A DNA stretch of 64,000 bases, from the NCBI GenBank assembly GCA_022844345.1, contig JALHLU010000005.1:196072-260071 (forward strand), written 5' to 3'. Shown piece after piece: positions 34,198 through 44,921 of this stretch (position 1 is the first letter of the stretch; every line of letters starts with the position of its first letter). The notes beneath the pieces are model-generated. The model saw nothing but the letters and a program-made list of their open reading frames with translations. It was not told the DNA's origin and ran no database searches. This DNA comes from Hyphomonadaceae bacterium. GTDB taxonomy: Bacteria > Pseudomonadota > Alphaproteobacteria > Caulobacterales > Hyphomonadaceae. The translations under genes and the position numbers were made by a program.

Positions 34198-34947
34198 ATG
34201 AAGACCCGCACAGCCATCGCCGCCCTTCTCGCCCTTGCAACCGCAGGCGCGGCCACCACCACAGCCGCCTTCGCCAAGCCGCCGGTCAACCCGGCGATCC
34301 ATTCCTACATCCTGCTCGATCGCACCGGCTCGATGGAGCCGATCTGGTCCGAAGCGCTCTCCTCGGTGAACGCCTATGCCGATGGCCTCGCCGCGCTTGA
34401 TGGCGGCCCACGCGTTGACGCCGACATCACGCTGGCGGTTTTCGACGCGCAGGACGGGCTGCAGTTCGACGTGCTGCGCAAGGGCGTCGACGCCGAAGGC
34501 TGGCGCGATGTCACAAGCAAAGAGGTCAGCCCGCGCGGCATGACCCCGCTCTATGACGCGATCGGCCGCATGGTCTCGCTGGCAGAGAAGGACCGCCCGG
34601 AAAAGGCGATCATCGTGATCATGACCGACGGGGAGGAAAACTCCTCGACCGAAATGAGCAACGCAGCGGCCAAGGCCGCGCTCGATCGCGTGCGCGCCAA
34701 GGGGTGGGAAGTCGTCTTCCTCGGCGCCGAATTCTCCAACTTCGAGGACGCCGTCGGCGTCGGCCAGACGACATCGCGCAACATGGCCGTGTCGAAGGAC
34801 CAGCTATCCGATTCGATGGGCCGCCTTGCTGACAAGTCGAAAGCCTTCGCCTCGGGCGCTGCGCCGTCTGTGGAATGGAACGAGGAAGACCGCGCCGCCG
34901 CCAAGGAAGACGAAGTGCAGCAGCGCAATGGCGGCAACAACCGCTGA
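34198..34947 (+). CDS. Secreted von Willebrand factor A domain protein
   Basis: 249 residues with a signal peptide (cut near AAFAKP). A VWA domain follows with MIDAS residues: LLDRTGSM near 39-46 (the DxTGSM variant), the Thr in RGMTPLYDAIGRM and the Asp in IVIMTDGEENSS. A metal-dependent adhesion or binding role in the periplasm is likely. The C-terminus (about 200-249) is charged and probably disordered. ATG 34198 is used. A hairpin follows at 34995. Confidence 0.85.
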   Translation: MKTRTAIAALLALATAGAATTTAAFAKPPVNPAIHSYILLDRTGSMEPIWSEALSSVNAYADGLAALDGGPRVDADITLAVFDAQDGLQFDVLRKGVDAEGWRDVTSKEVSPRGMTPLYDAIGRMVSLAEKDRPEKAIIVIMTDGEENSSTEMSNAAAKAALDRVRAKGWEVVFLGAEFSNFEDAVGVGQTTSRNMAVSKDQLSDSMGRLADKSKAFASGAAPSVEWNEEDRAAAKEDEVQQRNGGNNR

Positions 34948-34994
34948 ACCTGACGGGCGTGGGGACGCCTGGATCGCAGACCACCGATCCACAA

Positions 34995-35030
34995 CCGGCC
35001 AGCGGCGGTCTCTCCCCCGTCGCTGGCCGG
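34995..35030 (+). terminator. Perfect stem-loop after the VWA gene, possible terminator
   Basis: CCGGCCAGCG (34995-35004) pairs with CGCTGGCCGG (35021-35030), 10 bp, around a 16-base loop. No T-run follows, so it may be a weak terminator or an mRNA 3'-end stabiliser rather than a classical one. Confidence 0.4.
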
Positions 35031-35083
35031 TCCGTATCCGGGGTGCTATCGGGTGGGCCTGAAACACGATTACGGGATATGCC

Positions 35084-35674
35084 ATGAAACACGCACTCGC
35101 CATCGCCGCCTGCATGCTGGCGCTCGCCGCGTGCCAGCCGGCCGCCGCGCCAGCGCCGGACGCCAAGCCGCCGGGAGAGGTCTCTGCCGCGCCAACGGCG
35201 TCACCGGCATGCGCGGCCTCCGCTGATCTCGCCTGGCCCGCAGAACTGACAGCAAGCGCCATTGTAACCGGTCCGTCGTGCGAGAAGGCGGCCGTCCTTC
35301 TGGTTGTCCGCAACGATGATCAGGATCCGCTGCTGGTCTGGTCCTCGCCCACGAGCGACGTGTTCGGGCTCGACGACAAGTCTGACGCCGCGGGCATGAC
35401 GACAGGCTTGAAGGAATGGCTCAATCAGGCCTCGAACAACATGCCGTCGTCCTCGAAGCTGCCCGAATGGAAGGCGGGCGCGGAAGCTCCGGGGGAACCC
35501 GCATCGGAGTTCCCCTTCCATGTCGAGGAATGGATGGACCGCGAGACATATGAGGCAATCCGCATGGAAGACCTCGTGACCTTCATGTTCCCGCAGGGCC
35601 GCGAAAGCGCCGCCGTCTTCGTCTATCGCGACCTGCAGCTTGAGCCGGTCGGCATCCAGCAATTCCCGGGCTGA
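35084..35674 (+). CDS. Lipoprotein of unknown function
   Basis: 196 residues with a lipoprotein signal (lipobox LAAC, Cys17), a Pro/Ala-rich linker, then a globular part with ASAIVTGPSCEKAAVLLVVRNDD and LVWSSPTSDVFGLDD and a C-terminus ending LQLEPVGIQQFPG. No family recognised. It follows the VWA gene by 136 bases on the same strand. Its 3' end overlaps the broken DUF3574 gene on the other strand by about 52 bases. Confidence 0.75.
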   Translation: MKHALAIAACMLALAACQPAAAPAPDAKPPGEVSAAPTASPACAASADLAWPAELTASAIVTGPSCEKAAVLLVVRNDDQDPLLVWSSPTSDVFGLDDKSDAAGMTTGLKEWLNQASNNMPSSSKLPEWKAGAEAPGEPASEFPFHVEEWMDRETYEAIRMEDLVTFMFPQGRESAAVFVYRDLQLEPVGIQQFPG

Positions 35675-36122
35675 GCCAAAAACCGTCGTGTCTGGAAATC
35701 AGCGCACGTCATCCGATCGGTACGCAGCGCTGCGTCCTGCTCGAACGTCCTGATGTATGCATTCCGGATCGCCTCGACCCCGGCCGAGGCCTCCGCGCCG
35801 CCATTGTGGAACCGCACCAGCACACGCGATGGCTCGCGCTCGGTGATCCCGCGCTGTTCCGACAGCCAGAGGCCCTGCCCCTCAAGGATGGTGAACCCCT
35901 CCTTCCAGCGCGGCGCGACCTCGGCCTCCACGAACTGCTGGAACTCGAACCGTGACACAGCCCCACCCGGCCGCGCCGCGCCGCGCCGAGAAACAGCATG
36001 GTCTCGACCATCGGCGCGCCGACCTGGCAGGCGCTGGCCGGAGGCGCGATCCGTGGCTCTGAGGCGCTGATGCAGCCCTAGACGGCCAGGCTGGCGAGAC
36101 ATCCAGCTATCAGCTTTGTCAT
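35623..36122 (-). pseudogene. Broken DUF3574 lipoprotein gene (in-frame stop and 5-base frameshift)
   Basis: From ATG 36122 the frame reads a lipoprotein signal MTKLIAGCLASLAV, then TAG, then GC in the exact lipobox position, and continues ISASEPRIAPPASACQVGAPMVETMLFLGAA. At 35971-35985 three CGCGG units (minus strand) shift the frame; removing one unit restores it. It then runs GGAVSRFEFQQFVEAEVAPRW...GFTILEGQGLW...EREPSRVLV...IRNAYIRTFEQDAALRTDRMTCADF, the DUF3574 core. Two independent lesions make a pseudogene likely. The exact 3' end is uncertain because the frame runs into the neighbouring gene. Confidence 0.8.
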
Positions 36123-36285
36123 GAGAACCGCTCCCGAACGGGCCTAAACTGGCCCAATCCCGCCCAATTGGGGAGGTGCGGGCCCGAAATACCCGTGCGG
36201 CGCCTGCAGCGCTCGCTTTCTTCACAAAAGCCCTGTATTGCGGCGCACAAATCCGCCCCCTCCCGGCCAAAAAGACCTTACGCTC

Positions 36286-38106
<1,821 letters not shown>

Positions 38107-38107
38107 G

Positions 38108-38452
38108 TTGTCAGACACGCTGCCGCCCTGCCCCAGCTGCGCGTCCGCCCTCACCTATGAGGACGGCGCGATGCTGGTGTGCCCCGAATGCGGGCATGAA
38201 TGGTCGCCGGGTTCCGCTGCTGCTGCCGGCCCGCGCGTCTACAAGGACGCCAACGGCAATGTGCTGGAGGACGGAGACACAGTCACCGTCATCAAGGACC
38301 TGAAACTCAAAGGCTCGTCCGGCGTCGTGAAGCAGGGCGTCAAGGTGAAGAACATCCGCCTGGTGGACGAAGACCACGACATCGACTGCAAGATCGATGG
38401 CTTCGGCGCGATGAAGCTCAAATCGGAATACGTGAAAAAGCAGCCGCGCTGA
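38108..38452 (+). CDS. yjdM: PhnA/YjdM family zinc-ribbon protein
   Basis: 114 residues. An N-terminal zinc ribbon ([26 protein letters not shown]) is followed by the PhnA domain [28 protein letters not shown]...[34 protein letters not shown]. The start must be TTG 38108, one base after the typA stop; no ATG is available. Despite the old phosphonate name, the function is not established. It is probably translationally coupled to typA. Confidence 0.93.
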   Translation: MSDTLPPCPSCASALTYEDGAMLVCPECGHEWSPGSAAAAGPRVYKDANGNVLEDGDTVTVIKDLKLKGSSGVVKQGVKVKNIRLVDEDHDIDCKIDGFGAMKLKSEYVKKQPR

Positions 38453-38461
38453 ACCGCTGGC

Positions 38462-38998
38462 TTACTTCCCCGTCGCGCTCGCCCGTTCAATCGATTCGAG
38501 GATGAGCTCGCGAGCGCGCTCCGGGCCATGCAGGCCTTCGATCTTCACCCACTTGCCGGGTTCGAGATCCTTGTAGTGCTCGAAGAAGTGGACGATGCGC
38601 TCGACGACGATCTCGGGCAGGTCGGTGTAGTGTTTCACCTTCTCGTAGTAGCGCGTCAGCTTGGGGTGCGGCACGGCGAGGATTTTCTCGTCCTGGCCCT
38701 TGTCGTCCGTCATCATCAGGACGCCGACAGGAACAACGCGCACAACGCAGCCGGGAACCAGCGCGCGGTTGCCCACCACCATCACGTCGATGGGGTCGCC
38801 ATCCAGCGACAGCGTGTGCGGAATGAACCCGTAGTTACACGGATAGCGCATCGGGGTGTACAGGAAGCGGTCGACGAACATCGCGCCGGACGCCTTGTCG
38901 ATCTCGTACTTGATCGGCTCGCCGCCGAGCGGCACCTCGACCACGACATTCACGTCCTGGGGCGGGTTCGGGCCAGTCGAAATCCGGGAAAGGTCCAT
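38462..38998 (-). CDS. ppa: Inorganic pyrophosphatase (family I)
   Basis: A soluble Mg-dependent enzyme that hydrolyses pyrophosphate to drive biosynthesis. The 178 residues have [30 protein letters not shown], the signature [10 protein letters not shown] with its metal Asp residues, [13 protein letters not shown] and [18 protein letters not shown]. Length and motifs are standard. It converges with yjdM with a 9-base gap. Confidence 0.96.
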   Translation of the reverse strand: MDLSRISTGPNPPQDVNVVVEVPLGGEPIKYEIDKASGAMFVDRFLYTPMRYPCNYGFIPHTLSLDGDPIDVMVVGNRALVPGCVVRVVPVGVLMMTDDKGQDEKILAVPHPKLTRYYEKVKHYTDLPEIVVERIVHFFEHYKDLEPGKWVKIEGLHGPERARELILESIERASATGK

Positions 38999-39109
38999 GT
39001 CTCTTCTCGAAAACCTGCGTCTGCGCGCATCTGGGAGGCGCCGTTACGGCGCCACTGCAATAACGGGGCCGCCTGCAACTACAAGGTTAATGCGCAGATC
39101 GCGACGGTT

Positions 39110-41263
39110 TCACGCGGCGGCCAGGACCGCCTCCAGCATCGCGCGCGGATCGATCGGCTTGGCGAGGACCCCGGCCATGCCGGCCTTCCGATAGGCCTCG
39201 AGCTGGGCCGGCAGCACGTTGGCCGTGCAGGCGATGACCGGCGTTTCGGCATTGGGGCCGCCGGCATCGCGCAGGCGGGCCAGGACATCGAACCCGTCCA
39301 TCTCGGGCATCACCATGTCCAGCAGGACCAGGTCCACCTTGCGGCGGCGCAGGAGTTCAAGCGCCTCAGCCCCCGAGGTGCATTCTATCGCGCCGTGGCC
39401 TGCCGCCCGCAGCATCGCCGAAAGGACGTAGAGGTTGCGCGCATTGTCATCGACGCACAGGATTTCGAGCCGTCTTTCGGCGGGCCCGGGACAGCTTTCC
39501 TCCGCAGGCGCGCGCTGGTCGGGCGCGGCTGCCAGCGGCGCATCGATCCGCACCGTGAAGCGCGAGCCAAGGCCGGGCCGCGTATCGAGGCTGATGTCGC
39601 CGCCCATGGCGACAGCCAGGCGCCGCGCGATGAACAGCCCGAGCCCAAGACCGCCATGCCTGCGTTTCGATGAGACGTCGACCTGTTCGAAGGGCGAGAA
39701 AATGCGTTCGGCCGCCTCCCGCGGAACGCCCGGGCCGCTGTCCTCGATCTCGATGGCGACGCGCTGCACCCCGCCCTCGCCAGTTTCCGGCCCGGCATTG
39801 ATGACAATGCCGCCTACGGTGGTGAACTTGATTGCGTTCGCCATGAGGTTGCCGATCACCTGCAGCAGACGTGCGCGATCGACCATTCTCTCCGCCTGGA
39901 GTTCCGGATCGATCATCACAGACAGAGACAGACCTTTGCTGCGGACATCGGATGCCCAGATGACGGCGGCATCCTCGATCAGCCGCACCAGCGACACCGG
40001 CTCGGGATCGATGCGGATCTTGTCGGCGTTGAGGCTGGACAGATCGAGGAGATCGTTGAGCAGCACCAGCATCTGCCGGCCCGCGTCTTCGAGCACGCCG
40101 AGCGTGCGGCGCTGCACCGGGTCGAGCTTTGACTGCGACAGCAGGCTGGCGCAGCTGAGCACCGCGTTCATTGGCGTGCGCAGCTCGTGGCTCATGACGC
40201 CAAGGAATTCGGTCTTGGCCTGGCTTGCGCGCTCTGCGGCCGCCAGCGCCGCCGACAGTTCGGCTGTGTGCGCTGCGACCTTCTGTTCAGCCTCAAGCTG
40301 CGCCGTGATGTCCTTCATGGTGACGACGGCATATTCGACGGCGCTTGTCTCAGGGTGAAGGAGAGGAACGGTGTTCACTGACAGCCAGCGCGTCCGCCCA
40401 TCATCCATTTTTATCCCGAGCGGAAAGTCCTGTAGCGCCTGCCCCGTGCGCAAGGTGACCATGACGGGAAACTCGTTGGGTTCGTAGTCCGTCCCGTCCG
40501 GCCTGAACCCTTGCCAACGCGGGTCCTTGTAGTTGCGCAAGGCCGCTTCCTCGCGCGTGAGGCCGATGAGTTCGAGGCAAGCCGGATTGACTTCCACGAG
40601 CCCCCGCCTCGGCGCGACAACATTCACCCCCTCCCGGATGGCGTTGAAAATCTGTTCGAACAGATGTTGCCGCTTGCGCTCGGCTTCTGTCCTCGCAGCC
40701 GCTCGCATTGCCTCGATCCCTTCGAGACGCGCGGTCAGGAACGAGGTCACCAGCTCGGCGATCCGCTCCAGCCGCTGGACCTCGAGCGGGCCGAACCGGC
40801 CCGACTCGGTGTGTCCAACCGCAAGCACGCCCAGCGGCAAATCAGGAACGGCGCCGACGGGCGCGCCGGCGAAGCTGCGCACATGGGGCTCACTGTGGAC
40901 ATAGCGGGCCTGAGCGAAGCGATGGTCGAGCCGCGCATCGTCCGTGAACAATGTCGCGCCGGTCTCGAGAATGGGCGTGCACATGCACTCCGCCGCCAGC
41001 ATTGTCTCCCGAGTGCCGTAGCTGGTCGAAAGCTGGAAGGCTTGGGTTTCGTCATGCACCACGAAGGCCGCGATGTTTGCATCGCAAACGTCCGCCGCCA
41101 GCGCGATAAGGCGATCAAGGCCCGGGAACTCGCCGCCATCAAGTACATCGAGATCGCGTAGCACCGCGACGCGCCGTTCGATCTTTCCCATCTGCACGCT
41201 GCCGTTCATCGTGTTGTGCAACAGGAATGCGCGATCGCGCGGGGAAATCCAGGGCCGGGACAT
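39110..41263 (-). CDS. Hybrid sensor histidine kinase with GAF, PAS and receiver domains
   Basis: 717 residues, cytosolic (no membrane helix). A GAF domain is at about 30-190. A PAS domain (about 200-330) contains DGRTRWLSVNTVPLLHP and MKDITAQLEAEQK. A HisKA domain has the phosphorylated His in GVMSHELRTPMNAVL. A HATPase follows with NLMANAIKFTTVGG (N box), EDSGPGVP and HGGLGLGLFIA (G boxes). A C-terminal receiver has VDDNARN and LVLLDMVMPEMDG with the acceptor Asp, then VLAKPID. A phosphorelay is expected. It starts 10 bases after the frameshifted response regulator, its likely partner once. The input signal is unknown; GAF suggests a small soluble ligand. Confidence 0.92.
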   Translation of the reverse strand: MSRPWISPRDRAFLLHNTMNGSVQMGKIERRVAVLRDLDVLDGGEFPGLDRLIALAADVCDANIAAFVVHDETQAFQLSTSYGTRETMLAAECMCTPILETGATLFTDDARLDHRFAQARYVHSEPHVRSFAGAPVGAVPDLPLGVLAVGHTESGRFGPLEVQRLERIAELVTSFLTARLEGIEAMRAAARTEAERKRQHLFEQIFNAIREGVNVVAPRRGLVEVNPACLELIGLTREEAALRNYKDPRWQGFRPDGTDYEPNEFPVMVTLRTGQALQDFPLGIKMDDGRTRWLSVNTVPLLHPETSAVEYAVVTMKDITAQLEAEQKVAAHTAELSAALAAAERASQAKTEFLGVMSHELRTPMNAVLSCASLLSQSKLDPVQRRTLGVLEDAGRQMLVLLNDLLDLSSLNADKIRIDPEPVSLVRLIEDAAVIWASDVRSKGLSLSVMIDPELQAERMVDRARLLQVIGNLMANAIKFTTVGGIVINAGPETGEGGVQRVAIEIEDSGPGVPREAAERIFSPFEQVDVSSKRRHGGLGLGLFIARRLAVAMGGDISLDTRPGLGSRFTVRIDAPLAAAPDQRAPAEESCPGPAERRLEILCVDDNARNLYVLSAMLRAAGHGAIECTSGAEALELLRRRKVDLVLLDMVMPEMDGFDVLARLRDAGGPNAETPVIACTANVLPAQLEAYRKAGMAGVLAKPIDPRAMLEAVLAAA

Positions 41264-41272
41264 TTCATCGGA

Positions 41273-41640
41273 TTACATCCGTATCTCGCTTGCCGGCCGG
41301 TCGCGGGGCGCCGCCGGCGCGCGCGCCACCGCCAGGATGAGGTCGACCGTGTTGATCGGCATTGCGATGATAGCGTGAACGCCGGGCGCACCGGCCAGCT
41401 GGCGGGATGCAAGCGGAACATTGGCCGTGCAGACGATGATGGGGGGGTCAGTGAATTCAGGCCGCCCATCCTCGTCTCGCGGGCGACCGCTACGCCGCTC
41501 ACCTCAGGCATAAGCGCGTCAAGCACGGCGACATGGTAGAATCGCTTCATCAGTCGCCGCAAAGCCTCCGTCCCGGACCCGCATGTCTCGACGTCGTAGC
41601 CGACGCCGCGCCTGTTGGTTCCGACAGGGAGCCCTTGCAT
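41273..41640 (-). pseudogene. Frameshifted, N-terminally degenerate response-regulator receiver gene
   Basis: From ATG 41640 the frame gives GVGYDVETCGSGTEALRRLMKRFYHVAVLDALMPEVSGVAVARETRMGG, a receiver domain with the acceptor Asp, up to a run of seven C (minus strand; G7 at 41441-41447). Beyond it the receiver continues one frame over: PPIIVCTANVPLASRQLAG...AIIAMPINTVDLILAVARA, ending TAA 41275-41273. Eight C would rejoin the frames. The first strand with its acidic pair is missing and the conserved Lys before the last Pro is Met. The G7 could be a sequencing slip, but the other losses argue for decay. Confidence 0.78.
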
Positions 41641-41790
41641 GGGCTTGTCTCCGATCGCCGCCGCCGGTCTCGTGTCCGGGAATCAAACGTGGCTACGTGC
41701 TGGCAGCATAGGTAACCTGGCGCGGGTAGCGCAACCCCGCCAGCCGCCCGGCGCAAGGAATTCCCGGCTCAGAAGCCCGCTTCGGAGACG

Positions 41791-43020
<1,230 letters not shown>

Positions 43021-43194
43021 GGGCGTCTCCCGGAAACGGGGCATTGGGATGCGCGCTTATAGCCCCGGCTGGCTGTCCCGCAAGCGTTCGGCGCCGCGCC
43101 GCCGCAGATGGCTGTTGCGTGATGTGGCGCCGGGAAAATCGCGTGCTAGCTTCAGGTCAGAACCGGCGCAGCGCCGCTCTGTTGGGAGAACGAC

Positions 43195-44097
43195 ATGGCT
43201 GGATTTGCCGCATGGGGGCGCACAATTCGCTCCGCCCTGGTCGCTGGCCTTGCGGCGGCGTCCGCCTGGGGCGCGCCCGCGCTGGCCCAGCCTGCCATGT
43301 GGGCAGTGAAGGACGCGGATTCGACCATCTATTTTCTCGGTACGGTTCACCTGCTGAAGCCCGAAACCGAGTGGCGGACCGAAAAGCTGGAAGCGGCCCT
43401 CGCCGAGGCGAAAGAGCTGTGGCTCGAGCTGCCGACGACCAACCCGGAAAAGATGGCTGGCGAGATGATGGTGCTCGTTGGGCGCTATGGCATGTCGCCC
43501 CGGCGGCGCCTGTCGGCCGACCTGACGCCGGAGGAGATGACGACGCTGGACGAGGCGGCGAAGCTGGCCAACCTGACGGCCGCGCAGCTGGACTTCTTCC
43601 GGCCGTGGTTTGCGGCGATCACCATTTCGTCTTCGGCCATGACGCACGCGGGCTACGATCCGGCATCGGGCGTTGATTCGAAGATCGAGGCGATCTTTGG
43701 CGAACGCGGAATTTCGCCCAAGGGCCTGGAAACGCCCGAGCAGCAGATCAAGGTGTTCGCGGGCATGTCGCGCGAGGCCGAGCTGGAATACCTGCGCCAG
43801 ACGATCGCGGACTATCGCGAGGCGTCGGTCGAACTCGACAGGATGGTGGCCAACTGGGCCAGCGGCGATATCGCCGCGATGGAAGAGATGTTCGTCACCG
43901 AGATGAAGAAAGAGGACGAGGCCCTTTACGACGCGCTCCTGACCAAGCGCAACGCAAACTGGGTGGTGGAAATCGAGGAGATGCTGAAAGGCTCCGGCAC
44001 GGTCTTCATCGCCGTCGGCGCGGGCCATCTGATCGGGCCGGACAGCGTGCTCGCCATGCTGGGCGCCAAGGGCATCAAGGCGGAGAGGGTGCAGTAG
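43195..44097 (+). CDS. TraB/GumN family protein, secreted
   Basis: 300 residues with a signal peptide (cut after APALAQ). TraB/GumN motifs are STIYFLGTVHLLKPETEW near residue 43 (the GTVH metal-site motif), AKELWLELPTT, DFFRPWFAAITI and the C-terminal FIAVGAGHLIGPDSVLAMLGAKG. The family may be metalloprotease-like; substrates are unproven. It is expected in the periplasm. Divergent from argG, with about 170 bases between the starts. Confidence 0.88.
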   Translation: MAGFAAWGRTIRSALVAGLAAASAWGAPALAQPAMWAVKDADSTIYFLGTVHLLKPETEWRTEKLEAALAEAKELWLELPTTNPEKMAGEMMVLVGRYGMSPRRRLSADLTPEEMTTLDEAAKLANLTAAQLDFFRPWFAAITISSSAMTHAGYDPASGVDSKIEAIFGERGISPKGLETPEQQIKVFAGMSREAELEYLRQTIADYREASVELDRMVANWASGDIAAMEEMFVTEMKKEDEALYDALLTKRNANWVVEIEEMLKGSGTVFIAVGAGHLIGPDSVLAMLGAKGIKAERVQ

Positions 44098-44129
44098 TTG
44101 GACCGCCGGGCGCCTGCCCGGGGCTACGC

Positions 44130-44813
44130 CTAGACCTCCGCCCACTTCCTCAGCAGGTTGTGGTACACCGCCGTGAGGCCGAGCACCGCCTCGTGCTTGT
44201 CGCCCAGCTCTGTGCGCGTCTTGATAATGGACTGATCGAGTTGGTAGAGCAGCGTGCGGCCGCCATCATCCTTTACCATCGACTGGATCCAGAAGAATGA
44301 CGCCCAGCGCGAGCCGCGGGTGATCTCTTCTACGCGATGCAGGCTGGTGGCGGGATACAGCACCATGTCGCCGGCTCCGAACTTCACGCTCTGCGTCCCA
44401 TAGGTGTCCTCGATCACCAGTTCACCGCCGTCATAGGAGTCGGGCTCTGACAGGAACAGCGTGGCCGACAGGTCGGTACGCACGCGGATGTTCGGGCCGG
44501 GGATGAAGCGGATGGCGTTGTCGACATGCGCGCCGAACTTCATGCCGATGTCGTAGCGATTGAATAGCGGAGGAAAGACGCGCAGCGGCACGGCGGCGGA
44601 GTTGAACCCCTGCGAGCGGGCGAGCGCACGTAGGATGATCTCGCCCAGCGCCCGTGCCTGCGGCGCATCTTCGGGGACCTGGAGATTGTGCTTGGCAAGC
44701 GCCGACTGCGCGCCGGCCGTGACCTTGCCGTCGACCCATTGCGTGCCTTCGAGGATGGAGCGGCAATGAGCCACCTCCTCCTTCGAGAGGACTGCTTCAA
44801 CCTTGACCAGCAT
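44130..44813 (-). CDS. piuC: PKHD-type Fe(II)/2-oxoglutarate hydroxylase, PiuC/YbiX family
   Basis: 227 residues with iron ligands in [10 protein letters not shown] (HxD) and [11 protein letters not shown] (distal His), followed by [11 protein letters not shown] carrying the 2-oxoglutarate-binding Arg. [31 protein letters not shown] is the family core. PiuC proteins are encoded beside iron-siderophore TonB receptors, as here, and are usually iron-repressed. AAGGG precedes ATG 44813. The gene lies downstream of the receptor, but a strong terminator separates them. Confidence 0.92.
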   Translation of the reverse strand: MLVKVEAVLSKEEVAHCRSILEGTQWVDGKVTAGAQSALAKHNLQVPEDAPQARALGEIILRALARSQGFNSAAVPLRVFPPLFNRYDIGMKFGAHVDNAIRFIPGPNIRVRTDLSATLFLSEPDSYDGGELVIEDTYGTQSVKFGAGDMVLYPATSLHRVEEITRGSRWASFFWIQSMVKDDGGRTLLYQLDQSIIKTRTELGDKHEAVLGLTAVYHNLLRKWAEV

Positions 44814-44864
44814 AATCGCCTACCCTTCTGGCGTTGCTTCCGGGGTGTATTCACCCTCTCATAC

Positions 44865-44894
44865 AAAAGGGCCGGACTCATGCGAGTCCGGCCC
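44865..44894 (-). terminator. Rho-independent terminator after the siderophore receptor gene
   Basis: A perfect 11-bp stem, GGGCCGGACTC (44869-44879) with GAGTCCGGCCC (44884-44894), loop ATGC, followed on the minus strand by TTTT. It lies between the receptor and piuC, so piuC needs read-through or its own promoter. Confidence 0.9.
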
Positions 44895-44921
44895 AGTCAC
44901 ACAGGCGCGGTCTGGGGAGGA

